A stretch of 34,770 bases of DNA from Marivivens sp. (lineage in GTDB: Bacteria; Pseudomonadota; Alphaproteobacteria; Rhodobacterales; Rhodobacteraceae). The position numbers and the translations under genes were made by a program. The DNA is taken from NCBI GenBank assembly GCA_030827165.1, contig JAURFB010000022.1:1-34770 (forward strand), in the 5' to 3' direction. Below, in pieces: positions 19,101 to 26,294 of this stretch. A model generated the notes under the pieces. The model was not told where the DNA came from. It was given only the letters and a program-made list of their open reading frames with translations, and did no database searches. The stretch's first letter is position 1; every line of letters starts with the position of its first letter.

Positions 19101-20417
19101 TCAGCGGCTCATGAAGTGAAGATCCTGATATTGCGCCCGCAAGGCGCGGGTTTCGGCGGCGAGGCTTTCAGGATCGTTCGACGTCAGCGCCCGCGCGACG
19201 AGCGCGGCGATTTCGCCCACATTCTCGCGCGTGACGCCCCAGCGGACAAGCTCGGGGGTCCCGATCCGAAGGCCGTTGAGGTCGCCCTCGACCGGCGCGA
19301 TCGGCAAGCCGATCCCGCAGGCAAGAAACCCCGCCCTCCGAAGCTTTTTCGAGGCGGTCTGGCCGCCGCCGAAGGCTGCCGCCTCGACCGCGAACTGGTG
19401 CGAGCGGGTAAAGCCCTGCGCCTTGCCATAAACCGGCACGCCCGCCGCATCGAGCGCCGCGGCAAAGGCGCGCGAGGTGGCGATCATTTCGTCGGCGTAG
19501 CCCGCGCCATAGGCGAGCCAGTCGGTCATGGTGATCGCCAGCGCCGCGCTTTTGGCGGCGTCGAAATTCGCGGTCATTCCCGGAAAGGCGATGGCGTCGA
19601 GCCGACGGGCGATCTCGGCGTCATTGGTGACGATGAGGCCGCCCGCGGGGCCGCCAAGGCTCTTGTAGGTGCTCATCGTCATCAGATGTGCCCCTTCGGT
19701 CAGCGGATTGGCCCAGGCCTTGCCGGCGATGATCCCGCATTGATGGGCGGCGTCGAAAAGGACTTTGGCACCCACCTCGTCGGCAATCGCCCGCACCTCG
19801 CGCACCGGATGCTCGAAAAGATTGAGGCTCGCGCCGATGGTGATGAGCTTGGGCCGCGCCGCGCGGGCAAGTTTCGGCAAGCCGTCCACGTCAATGGTAT
19901 AGCCGTCTTCGTTGACCGGTGCATTCAGGGTATGAAGGCCGAAGAGCCCGGCGCAGCCCTCGACGTGATGGGTCACATGGCCGCCGATCCGGGCGGGCGG
20001 GGCGATGATCTTGTCGTCCTTGCGGCAGGTCGCCATGCACCCATAGAGATTGGCGATGGCGCCGGACGGCACGCGGATCTCGGCGTATTTCGCGTCGAAC
20101 ACCTCGGCGCAAAGCGCGGCGCAGATCACCTCGATCTCTTCGATCGCCTCAAGCCCCATCTCGTATTTGTCGCCCGGATATCCAAGCGACGGGCGCGAGC
20201 CGATGCCCGAGGCCAATAGCGCCTCGGCGCGGGGGTTCATCACATTGGTGGCGGGGTTGAGGTTGAAGCATTCCCGCTCGTGAATCTCGCGGTTCGCCGC
20301 CGCCAACGCTTCGATCCGCGCCACATTCTCGGCGGGCTGGGCTTTGGCCACGCGCCCCGCGATCTCCATCACCCGCGCTTCGCTTGCGGCCGGAACCCAA
20401 TGGCGTTTTTCGAGCAT
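19101..20417 (-). CDS. serine hydroxymethyltransferase-like PLP enzyme
   Basis: A 438-residue fold-type I PLP enzyme of the SHMT family, but probably not the housekeeping GlyA. Conserved SHMT landmarks: SRPSLGYPGDKY at 74-85 (folate/substrate Tyr region), PSGAIANL at 117-124, FDAAHQCGII with D222 and H225 contacting the cofactor, and the Schiff-base lysine K252. The lysine motif reads STYKSLGGPAGG where GlyA has THKTLRGPRGG: His before Lys is Tyr and two arginines are lost. Activity on alpha-methylserine, another beta-hydroxy amino acid, or aldol cleavage without folate are options. GGGAGGA precedes ATG 20415-20417. It lies immediately downstream of tRNA-Tyr. Confidence 0.75.
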   Translation of the reverse strand: MLEKRHWVPAASEARVMEIAGRVAKAQPAENVARIEALAAANREIHERECFNLNPATNVMNPRAEALLASGIGSRPSLGYPGDKYEMGLEAIEEIEVICAALCAEVFDAKYAEIRVPSGAIANLYGCMATCRKDDKIIAPPARIGGHVTHHVEGCAGLFGLHTLNAPVNEDGYTIDVDGLPKLARAARPKLITIGASLNLFEHPVREVRAIADEVGAKVLFDAAHQCGIIAGKAWANPLTEGAHLMTMSTYKSLGGPAGGLIVTNDAEIARRLDAIAFPGMTANFDAAKSAALAITMTDWLAYGAGYADEMIATSRAFAAALDAAGVPVYGKAQGFTRSHQFAVEAAAFGGGQTASKKLRRAGFLACGIGLPIAPVEGDLNGLRIGTPELVRWGVTRENVGEIAALVARALTSNDPESLAAETRALRAQYQDLHFMSR

Positions 20418-20447
20418 TCTGTCCTCCCGCTGAACTCAATAGAAGAA

Positions 20448-20468
20448 GAAAGCACCAAAGGCGCCTTC
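20448..20468 (-). terminator. terminator/attenuator between tRNA-Tyr and SHMT-like gene
   Basis: On the minus strand GAAGGCGCC and GGTGCTTTC form a nine-pair stem (with G-U pairs) around TTT, followed by TTCTTCTA. It ends about 30 bases before the SHMT-like ATG. Confidence 0.5.
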
Positions 20469-20514
20469 ACAATCCCGAAAATTGGATCATCCGGTCAGGA
20501 AGGGTGGGGGAGAA

Positions 20515-20598
20515 TGGTGGGCGACCCTGGAATCGAACCAGGCGTGGGTCTCCCCGGCGGAGTTACAGTCCGCTGCCGCACCTTGCAGCTCGTCGCCC
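20515..20598 (-). tRNA. tRNA-Tyr (anticodon GTA), CCA encoded
   Basis: Reverse-strand cloverleaf of 84 bases: acceptor GGGCGAC/GTCGCCC followed by A and encoded CCA; anticodon stem GCGGA/TCCGC with loop CTGTAAC, hence GTA; a long variable arm (class II) as bacterial tRNA-Tyr requires; T arm with TTCGATT. Structure read by hand. Confidence 0.95.
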
Positions 20599-20630
20599 GA
20601 AACCGGCCCGCAGACCCGTTTGCGAGGGGG

Positions 20631-20659
20631 TGAATATGATGCGCGGCAGGGGGCGTCAA
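20631..20659 (-). promoter_or_regulatory. probable tRNA-Tyr promoter
   Basis: On the minus strand TTGACG (20654-20659), 17 bases, then TATTCA (20631-20636), about 32 bases before the mature tRNA 5' end. Confidence 0.5.
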
Positions 20660-20746
20660 CAGGAAAATCCCGCCCCCGTCGTGCCAGATCGCGCTTGCCT
20701 CCGGCCCGTGGCAGAGCCATTGAGGGACAAGCCGAAGGAGTGCGCC

Positions 20747-21523
20747 ATGAAGAAGCCCAAGTGGGTCGTCGAGAAGGAACAGGCCAAGCGGGCGGCCGCG
20801 GCCGAGACTGTCTGGCTTTTCGGCCTTCATGCGGTGCGCGATGCGCTGATGAATCCGCGGCGCGAACGGCTGCGGCTTGTGGTGACGAAGAACGCCGAGG
20901 CCAAGCTGGCCGATGCGATTGCCGCCAGCGGCATGGAGCCCGAGATTTCCGATCCCCGCAAATTCGCCGCGCCGATCAGCGAGGAGTCGGTGCATCAGGG
21001 GGCGGCGCTCGAGGTGAAGCCCTTGAATTGGGGGAGCCTTGAGGACGTGGCACTGGGCGAGGGGCCGATGCCGCCGCGCATCGTCTTGCTTGACCGGGTG
21101 ACCGATCCCCATAACGTCGGCGCGATCCTGCGCTCGGCCGAGGTGTTCGGCGCGCGGGCGGTTGTCGGCGTCCAGCGCCATTCCGCCCCCGAGACCGGGG
21201 CGCTGGCAAAGACGGCGAGCGGCGCGCTCGAGCGGCAGCCCTATCTGCGGATCCGCAATCTGGCCGAGGCGATGGAAGAGCTGAAAAAGCTTGGCTATCT
21301 GGTGCTTGGCCTTGATGGCGAGGCGGAGCAGAGCATCGAAGAGGCGATCGAGGGCAAGCGGAACCGTCCGGTGGCGCTTGTCATGGGGGCCGAAGGCCCC
21401 GGCCTGCGCGACAAGAGCCGCGAGACTTGTGACGCTCTGGTGCGGATCGATGCGGTGGGCGGTTTTGGCTCGCTGAACGTCTCGAATGCCGCAGCCGTGG
21501 CGCTTTATGCCGTGCGCGGCTGA
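20747..21523 (+). CDS. rlmB: 23S rRNA (guanosine-2'-O)-methyltransferase RlmB (TrmH/SpoU family)
   Basis: Methylates the 2'-O of a conserved guanosine (G2251 in E. coli) in 23S rRNA. The 258 residues comprise a basic N-terminal tail, a small substrate-binding domain (about 22-95, WLFGLHAVRDAL and VHQGAALEV) and a SPOUT knot with all three motifs: DPHNVGAILRSAEVFG (120-135), LVMGAEGPGLR (211-221) and SLNVSNAAAVALY (242-254). N122 and R129 are the expected catalytic pair of the family. ATG 20747 has AAGGAG six bases upstream; a longer in-frame reading from 20384 would cross the tRNA and is rejected. Confidence 0.93.
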   Translation: MKKPKWVVEKEQAKRAAAAETVWLFGLHAVRDALMNPRRERLRLVVTKNAEAKLADAIAASGMEPEISDPRKFAAPISEESVHQGAALEVKPLNWGSLEDVALGEGPMPPRIVLLDRVTDPHNVGAILRSAEVFGARAVVGVQRHSAPETGALAKTASGALERQPYLRIRNLAEAMEELKKLGYLVLGLDGEAEQSIEEAIEGKRNRPVALVMGAEGPGLRDKSRETCDALVRIDAVGGFGSLNVSNAAAVALYAVRG

Positions 21524-21533
21524 CGTCACGGCA

Positions 21534-21549
21534 GTGAACGCCAGTTCAC
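21534..21549. repeat. short perfect inverted repeat after rlmB
   Basis: GTGAAC (21534-21539), GCCA, GTTCAC (21544-21549), ten bases after the rlmB stop. There is no U-tract; the purpose is not known. Confidence 0.4.
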
Positions 21550-21657
21550 GATTGTTTGAGCGGGGCTTGGGTCGCGGCGCGGATGCCCTCTCTTTCCATG
21601 TAGCCCAGCGCGATTGGAACTGGTGCGGGTGTGCATTCTGTCCCTCGTTCCACACTC

Positions 21658-21687
21658 GCGCCCGGACTCCCCTCCGGGCGCTTTTTT
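21658..21687 (+). terminator. strong intrinsic terminator
   Basis: GCGCCCGGA (21658-21666) pairs with TCCGGGCGC (21673-21681), followed by six Ts. It closes rlmB after a 134-base untranslated stretch, or an unannotated short RNA within that stretch. Confidence 0.9.
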
Positions 21688-21715
21688 GTCGGGGCGAACG
21701 GGGCTAAGGAGAGAC

Positions 21716-22183
21716 ATGAGCTATTCAGATGCCTTTCTGCGCGACCTCTTGAACGACGTGAAAACCGTAGCCGTGGTCGGGATATCCGCCAATCCCGTGC
21801 GGCCGTCGTATTTCGTTGCCCGTTACCTTGGTCTCAAGGGCTATCGCGTGATTCCCGTCAACCCCGGTCTCGCGGGGCAGGAGCTCTTTGGCGAGCTGGT
21901 CTATCCCGATCTCGCTTCGGTGCCGGACGAAGTGGACATGGTGGATGTTTTCCGGCGGTCCGAGTCTGTTCCCGCCATCGTCGAGGAGGCGCTTGAGAGG
22001 TGGCCGGCGCTTAAGGCCGTCTGGATGCAGATCGGTGTCGAAAGCGCAGAAGGCAGAGCCATGGCCGAGGCGCGGGGCGTCAGGGTTGTTGAGAACCGTT
22101 GCCCCAAGATCGAATATCAGCGGCTTTTTGGCGAGCTGCGGATGGGCGGGTTCAACACCGGCATCATCAGCTCGAAACTTTAA
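21716..22183 (+). CDS. CoA-binding domain protein (YccU-like)
   Basis: A 155-residue soluble protein consisting of a single Rossmann-type CoA-binding domain: VAVVGISANPVRPSYFVARY (about 18-37) as the nucleotide loop, then VIPVNPG, and VWMQIGVES and VRVVENRCPKIEY later in the domain, as in the N-terminal part of acetyl-CoA/succinyl-CoA synthetase alpha subunits. Stand-alone members such as E. coli YccU have no assigned reaction. ATG 21716 is chosen for AAGGAG (21706-21711); the longer in-frame reading from 21614 would include the upstream terminator. It is convergent with hisE across a tandem hairpin element. Confidence 0.88.
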   Translation: MSYSDAFLRDLLNDVKTVAVVGISANPVRPSYFVARYLGLKGYRVIPVNPGLAGQELFGELVYPDLASVPDEVDMVDVFRRSESVPAIVEEALERWPALKAVWMQIGVESAEGRAMAEARGVRVVENRCPKIEYQRLFGELRMGGFNTGIISSKL

Positions 22184-22192
22184 GCGTGGCTG

Positions 22193-22250
22193 GGGGGCTC
22201 TGCCCCCGTCCTCTCGGACTCCCCCGGGATATTTCTGGGCCTCCGAGAGG
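22193..22250. repeat. tandem hairpin, repeat-like intergenic element
   Basis: Between convergent genes, GGGGGC-TCT-GCCCCC (22193-22207) is followed by CCTCTCGGA (22210-22218) and its inverted copy TCCGAGAGG (22242-22250), with CCCCCGGGATATTT in the loop. I recall similar GGGGGCTCTGCCCCC plus CCCCCGGGATATTT blocks as recurring intergenic elements in Rhodobacterales. Neither stem has a U-tract. Confidence 0.5.
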
Positions 22251-22261
22251 AGGGTGCGCGC

Positions 22262-22567
22262 CTAGCGGGACGCCTTTTCAGCCAGACCCGATTGCGCCTC
22301 GCGGTGGGCAAGCTCGGCTTCGATATCGGCGAGCGACACGTCGCGCGCGGCGCACATGACGAGGAGGTGGTAGAGCGCGTCGGCGGCTTCGGCAGTCAGC
22401 TTGGCCTTGTCGCCCTTGACCGCTTCGATGATCGCTTCGACCGCTTCTTCGCCGAATTTCTCGGCACATTTCTCGGGGCCGGCAGCCAGAAGCTTGGCGG
22501 TCCAGCTGGTTGAAGGATCCGCGCCCTTGCGGGCGGCAATGGTCTGGCTGAGTTTGTCGAGCGACAT
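22262..22567 (-). CDS. hisE: phosphoribosyl-ATP diphosphatase
   Basis: Second step of histidine biosynthesis: hydrolyses phosphoribosyl-ATP to phosphoribosyl-AMP and pyrophosphate. The 101-residue stand-alone form is typical of alphaproteobacteria, where HisE is not fused to HisI. MazG-like all-alpha metal-binding motifs are visible: KFGEEAVEAIIEA (about 36-48) and EAADALYHLLV (about 59-69). ATG 22565-22567 overlaps the hisF TGA by one base, so translation is coupled. A longer in-frame reading upstream overlaps hisF antisense-free but out of frame and is rejected. It is the last gene of the cluster. Confidence 0.93.
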   Translation of the reverse strand: MSLDKLSQTIAARKGADPSTSWTAKLLAAGPEKCAEKFGEEAVEAIIEAVKGDKAKLTAEAADALYHLLVMCAARDVSLADIEAELAHREAQSGLAEKASR

Positions 22568-23325
22568 CAGAGCCTCATCGGTATGCCGGCGGCGGCCATA
22601 TGCGCCTTGGCTTGCCCGATCGTATAGGTTCCGAAGTGGAAAATCGAGGCGGCAAGCACCGCCGAGGCATGACCTTCGGTCACGCCTTCGACGAGGTGGT
22701 CGAGGGTGCCGACGCCGCCCGAGGCGATCACGGGGATATCCACCGCATCGGCGATGGCGCGGGTGAGGGGCAGGTTGAAGCCCGCCTTGGTGCCGTCGCG
22801 GTCCATGGAGGTGAGAAGGATCTCGCCCGCGCCTTTTCGCGCGGCGGTGATGGCGAATTCCACAGCGTCGATGCCGGTGGGCTTGCGCCCGCCGTGGGTG
22901 AAAATCTCCCATTTTCCGGGCGCCACGGTCTTGGCGTCGATGGCGCAGACGATGCATTGCGAACCGAACCGTTCGGCGGCTGCGGTCAGGACATCGGGAT
23001 CGGCCACGGCAGCCGAGTTGAACGAGACCTTGTCAGCGCCGGCGAGGAGAAGTTTGCGGACATCGTGAGGGGTCCGCACGCCGCCGCCGACCGTCAGAGG
23101 CATGAAACAGGCCTCGGCAGTGCGGGTCACGAGGTCATACATCGTGCCGCGATTTTCGTGGGTGGCGTGAATGTCGAGGAAGCACAGCTCGTCCGCCCCC
23201 GCCGCGTCATATGCCTTGGCCGCCTCGACCGGATCGCCCGCGTCGATGAGATCGACAAAGTTGACGCCCTTGACCACACGGCCGTCGGCCACGTCGAGAC
23301 AGGGGATAATGCGGGTTTTCAGCAT
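22567..23325 (-). CDS. hisF: imidazole glycerol phosphate synthase subunit HisF
   Basis: Cyclase subunit that uses ammonia delivered by HisH to convert PRFAR to imidazole glycerol phosphate and AICAR. The 252-residue (beta/alpha)8 barrel has the N-terminal catalytic Asp in [16 protein letters not shown] (D11), the second catalytic Asp in VCAIDAKTV near 130, GGGVRT near 80, and phosphate-binding VIASGGVG near 200. The gene begins three bases after the hisA stop and overlaps hisE by one base, so it is in a tight operon. Confidence 0.97.
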   Translation of the reverse strand: MLKTRIIPCLDVADGRVVKGVNFVDLIDAGDPVEAAKAYDAAGADELCFLDIHATHENRGTMYDLVTRTAEACFMPLTVGGGVRTPHDVRKLLLAGADKVSFNSAAVADPDVLTAAAERFGSQCIVCAIDAKTVAPGKWEIFTHGGRKPTGIDAVEFAITAARKGAGEILLTSMDRDGTKAGFNLPLTRAIADAVDIPVIASGGVGTLDHLVEGVTEGHASAVLAASIFHFGTYTIGQAKAHMAAAGIPMRL

Positions 23326-23328
23326 GGG

Positions 23329-24039
23329 TCAGCCCTTCAGCGCCGCCGCGAGGTCGATCGCCCCATCATAGAGGGCGCGGCCCGAGATGGCACCGGAAAT
23401 GACGCCGGTATTTCGCAAGGCGATGAGGTCGGCCAGCGACGAGACGCCGCCCGAAGCGATGACCGGGATCGAGACGGCGCGGGCGAGGGCCAGGGTCGCC
23501 TCGATATTGGGACCTTTCATCGCGCCATCGCGCAGGATGTCGGTATAGATGATGGCGGCAACGCCGACATCCTCGAAGGATTTGGCAAGGTCGGTGGCAT
23601 CGACATCGGTCTCTTCCGCCCAGCCTTTGGTCGCCACCTTGCCCGCGCGGGCGTCGATGCCCACCGCCACTTGGCCGGGGAAGGCGCGGGCGGCCTCGCG
23701 CACGAGGGCGGGGTCTTCGACCGCGACAGTGCCAAGGATGACGCGGGCGAGGCCCTTGCCGATCCAGCGCTCGATCGTGGCCATGTCGCGGATGCCGCCG
23801 CCAAGTTGTGCGGGCACGGGGCAGGCGGCGAGGATCGCCTCGACGGGGGCGGCATTCACCGGCTCGCCCGCAAAGGCGCCGTTGAGGTCAACCAGGTGCA
23901 GCCACTCGCAGCCCGCCTCGAAAAAGGCGCGGGCCTGAGCGGCGGGGTCGTCGTTGAACACCGTCGCGCTGCCCATCTCGCCATGAACAAGGCGCACGGC
24001 GTTGCCGTCTTTGAGGTCGATGGCGGGATACAGGATCAT
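23329..24039 (-). CDS. hisA: ProFAR isomerase HisA
   Basis: 1-(5-phosphoribosyl)-5-[(5-phosphoribosylamino)methylideneamino]imidazole-4-carboxamide isomerase, an Amadori rearrangement just before the HisFH step. The 236-residue barrel begins [17 protein letters not shown] with the catalytic D8, contains AQLGGGIRD near 78-86, [10 protein letters not shown] near 165 with the second acid region, and [11 protein letters not shown] near 195. ATG 24037-24039 has GAGAGG six bases upstream and matches the family N-terminus; upstream in-frame starts are not supported. Confidence 0.96.
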   Translation of the reverse strand: MILYPAIDLKDGNAVRLVHGEMGSATVFNDDPAAQARAFFEAGCEWLHLVDLNGAFAGEPVNAAPVEAILAACPVPAQLGGGIRDMATIERWIGKGLARVILGTVAVEDPALVREAARAFPGQVAVGIDARAGKVATKGWAEETDVDATDLAKSFEDVGVAAIIYTDILRDGAMKGPNIEATLALARAVSIPVIASGGVSSLADLIALRNTGVISGAISGRALYDGAIDLAAALKG

Positions 24040-24177
24040 GGGGCCCTCTCGGATCGTCATGGGGGGTCTTATGCATGGCGGGCGGGGAAATGCAACGCGC
24101 GCAGACTGACCCAACGAGAGGCTTGATTGGAATCGCGGTTGGGGCTCTGATTGCGGCAAAACTCATGGGAGGATGAG

Positions 24178-24567
24178 ATGCTGAAGAAATTGCTCGCGGC
24201 TGCCGCCGCAACCCTGATGATGGCCGGTGCGGCCTTGGCCGATCCGATCGAAGGCTTCTGGCAGACCGAGGCGGACGACGGCGCCTTCGCCTTTGTCGAG
24301 GTCGTGCCCTGCGGCGAGACCTATTGCGGCACGATCAAGCGGACTTTCAATGCCGATGGCGAATACGAGTCGCCCAATATCGGCAAGATGCTGTTGATCG
24401 AAATGGCCCCGCAGGGCGGCGGCGAATACAAGGGCAACGTCTGGCGGCCGTCGAACGACAAGATCTATATCGGCAAGGTCACCATTGAAGGCGACGTGAT
24501 GAAGATGCGCGGCTGTATCGCTGGCGGGCTTTTGTGCTCGAGCCAGACCTGGGTGCGGCTGCAATAA
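24178..24567 (+). CDS. DUF2147 secreted protein
   Basis: A 129-residue protein with a signal peptide (KKLLAAAAATLMMAGAALA, cleavage before DPIEG). The mature part matches DUF2147: GFWQTEADDGAFAFVEV, CGETYCGTIKR with two cysteines, WRPSNDKIYIGKV, and a C-terminal MKMRGCIAGGLLCSSQTWVR with two more cysteines, suggesting two periplasmic disulfides. The role is unknown; the fold is predicted beta-barrel/lipocalin-like in relatives. GGAGG is six bases before ATG 24178. It is on the opposite strand to the his genes on both sides, splitting the cluster; its base composition does not differ from the neighbours. Confidence 0.85.
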   Translation: MLKKLLAAAAATLMMAGAALADPIEGFWQTEADDGAFAFVEVVPCGETYCGTIKRTFNADGEYESPNIGKMLLIEMAPQGGGEYKGNVWRPSNDKIYIGKVTIEGDVMKMRGCIAGGLLCSSQTWVRLQ

Positions 24568-24606
24568 CCGGCTTCGGGCCTCTGCGCGGCAGGGGCCCGT
24601 TTCGCA

Positions 24607-25245
24607 TCAAGGCTTCCAGTTCAGAAAGTTGGCGATGAGCCTCAGGCCCGTCGCCTGGCTTTTTTCGGGGTGGAACTGGGTGCCGATGATATTGCCGCGC
24701 CCGACGATGGCGGGGATGTCGCCGCCATAATCCACATGGGCCAGCCGCTCCGCCGGATCGCGCATCGCCATGTGGTAGGAATGAACGAAATAGGCGTGAT
24801 CGCCGGTCTTGATCCCATCTAGAACGGGGTGGGGGTGGTCGATCACCAGATCGTTCCAGCCCATATGAGGCACTTTCATTGACGGGTCAGACGGCTGGAT
24901 GCGGGAGATTTCGCTGTCGATCCAGCCAAAGCCCGGTGTTTCGCGGTATTCATGGCCCACCGTGGCAAGCATCTGCATCCCGACGCAAATGCCAAGGAAC
25001 GGGCGGCCCTTGCCCTCGACCGCCTCGATGATGGCTTCGCCCAGCCCTTCAAGGGCAAAAAGCGCCTCGCGGCAGGCGGGGAAAGCGCCATCTCCGGGAA
25101 GGACGATCCGGTCAGCCCGCGCCACGACGTCGGGCTCGGAGGTTACGACGATGGTGCCATGCCCGATCTCGCGGGCCATGCGTTCGAAGGCCTTCTGCGC
25201 CGAGTGCAGGTTGCCGGAATCATAGTCGATCAGGGCGGTCAGCAT
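24607..25245 (-). CDS. hisH: imidazole glycerol phosphate synthase subunit HisH
   Basis: Class I glutamine amidotransferase subunit that feeds ammonia to HisF. The 212 residues begin MLTALIDYDSGNLHS; the nucleophile is C87 in FLGICVGMQML, and the His-Glu pair is H192 and E194 in TQFHPEKSQ. PGDGAFP near 50-56 is the usual oxyanion region of HisH. ATG 25243-25245 lies four bases after the hisB stop and is the start that matches the family; an upstream in-frame start inside hisB is rejected. It is separated from hisA by the opposite-strand DUF2147 gene. Confidence 0.96.
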   Translation of the reverse strand: MLTALIDYDSGNLHSAQKAFERMAREIGHGTIVVTSEPDVVARADRIVLPGDGAFPACREALFALEGLGEAIIEAVEGKGRPFLGICVGMQMLATVGHEYRETPGFGWIDSEISRIQPSDPSMKVPHMGWNDLVIDHPHPVLDGIKTGDHAYFVHSYHMAMRDPAERLAHVDYGGDIPAIVGRGNIIGTQFHPEKSQATGLRLIANFLNWKP

Positions 25246-25249
25246 TGGG

Positions 25250-25837
25250 TCAGAGCGCGCCCTTGGTCGACGGAATGGCATCGGCCTTGCGCGGGTCGGT
25301 GTCGACCGCGCTCCGCAGGGCGCGGGCGACGGCCTTGAACGCGGCCTCGGCGATGTGGTGGCTGTTGAAGCCGTGCAGCCGGTCGATGTGCAGCGTGATC
25401 TGCCCGTGGGTAGCGAGCGCCTGGAAGAACTCGCGCACCAGCTCGGTGTCGAAACAGCCGATCTTGGGGGTCGGAAGTTGGAGATTGCAGATCAGATAGG
25501 GCCGGCCCGACAGATCGAGCGCACAGCGCACCTGTGCGTCGTCCATCGCGAGGTGGCACTCGCCATAGCGGCGGATGCCGCGCTTGTCGCCAAGCGCCTT
25601 GGTCAGCGCCTGACCAAGCGCGATGCCGGTATCCTCGACCGTGTGGTGATCGTCGATATGCAGATCGCCCTTGGCGCGGACCTTCATGTCGATCAACGAA
25701 TGGCGCGCGAGCTGGTCGAGCATATGGTCGAAAAAGCCGACGCCAGTCTGATTGTCATAGCTGCCCGAGCCGTCGAGGTTGATCTCGACGGTGATCTCGG
25801 TCTCGGCGGTCTTGCGCGTGATGGATGCGGTGCGCAT
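25250..25837 (-). CDS. hisB: imidazoleglycerol-phosphate dehydratase
   Basis: Dehydrates imidazole glycerol phosphate to imidazole acetol phosphate using Mn2+. The 195-residue single-domain form lacks the HisB phosphatase part found in enterics. Metal-binding histidine motifs are present: [13 protein letters not shown] (about 35-47), [14 protein letters not shown] (about 62-75) and the second set [15 protein letters not shown] near 160-175. GAAGGAA lies before ATG 25835-25837. As the first gene, it has a reasonable promoter just upstream. Confidence 0.97.
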   Translation of the reverse strand: MRTASITRKTAETEITVEINLDGSGSYDNQTGVGFFDHMLDQLARHSLIDMKVRAKGDLHIDDHHTVEDTGIALGQALTKALGDKRGIRRYGECHLAMDDAQVRCALDLSGRPYLICNLQLPTPKIGCFDTELVREFFQALATHGQITLHIDRLHGFNSHHIAEAAFKAVARALRSAVDTDPRKADAIPSTKGAL

Positions 25838-25863
25838 GGGCGGTTCCTTCGTGGTTTGCCCCC

Positions 25864-25892
25864 GCTATAGGCCGCAAATGCGGGCGGGCCAA
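25864..25892 (-). promoter_or_regulatory. probable promoter of the hisB-hisH operon
   Basis: On the minus strand TTGGCC (25887-25892), 17 bases, then TATAGC (25864-25869), about 26 bases before the hisB start. No histidine-rich leader peptide or attenuator is visible. Confidence 0.4.
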
Positions 25893-26002
25893 GCCTCTAG
25901 CGCCGAATGTGGCGGGATGTGGCGGCGGCGCGTCGGGGGAAAACAAGATTGCAGGGGCCGAAGGCCCGTGCCAGTTTGGGGCGAGCAACCGAGAGGCCCC
26001 CG

Positions 26003-26242
26003 ATGACGACCTGTGTCTTTGTCCAGATCCGCTGCAAACCTGGAACCACCTATGCCGTGGCCGACGCCATCTCGCTCAAGGAAATCCATTCCGAGATGTA
26101 TTCCACCAGCGGCGAATGGGATCTCTTGATGAAGATCTATATCCCCGACGGCGCCGATGTGGGCCATTTCATCAACGAAGCCCTCGGCGATGTGCCGCAG
26201 ATCGAACGGTCGATGACGACGCTGACGTTCAAGGCGTTTTGA
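26003..26242 (+). CDS. stand-alone Lrp/AsnC ligand-binding (RAM) domain protein
   Basis: A 79-residue protein equal to the C-terminal RAM domain of Lrp/AsnC regulators, without the helix-turn-helix part: CVFVQIRCKPGTTYAVADAI as the first strand and helix, TSGEWDLLMKIYIPD in the middle and IERSMTTLTFKAF as the last strand. RAM domains bind amino acids and oligomerise; stand-alone forms may be enzymes or sensors of unknown partners. GAGAGG (25992-25997) sets ATG 26003. It is divergent from hisB, which makes an amino-acid link attractive but unproven. Confidence 0.85.
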   Translation: MTTCVFVQIRCKPGTTYAVADAISLKEIHSEMYSTSGEWDLLMKIYIPDGADVGHFINEALGDVPQIERSMTTLTFKAF

Positions 26243-26294
26243 GGGGGCTGTTGCTAGTCTTTCCGGGTAGCTTCATCTGACGCTGGGGAATCTC

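Noticed and set aside
21536-21547. GAAC-N4-GTTC as a LexA site after rlmB
   Set aside because: This is the Gram-positive style of SOS box; alphaproteobacterial LexA uses a direct GAAC/GTTC repeat with seven bases, and the site is downstream of a gene.
22600-24126. 508-codon open frame antisense to hisF and hisA
   Set aside because: It spans two well-identified genes in reverse and shows no recognisable domain; a shadow of GC-rich coding sequence. The same holds for the antisense frames at 6981-8120 and 16716-18071.
24178-24567. DUF2147 gene as a recent insertion in the his cluster
   Set aside because: Composition and ribosome site match the neighbours; it looks like long-standing gene order rather than a mobile insertion.
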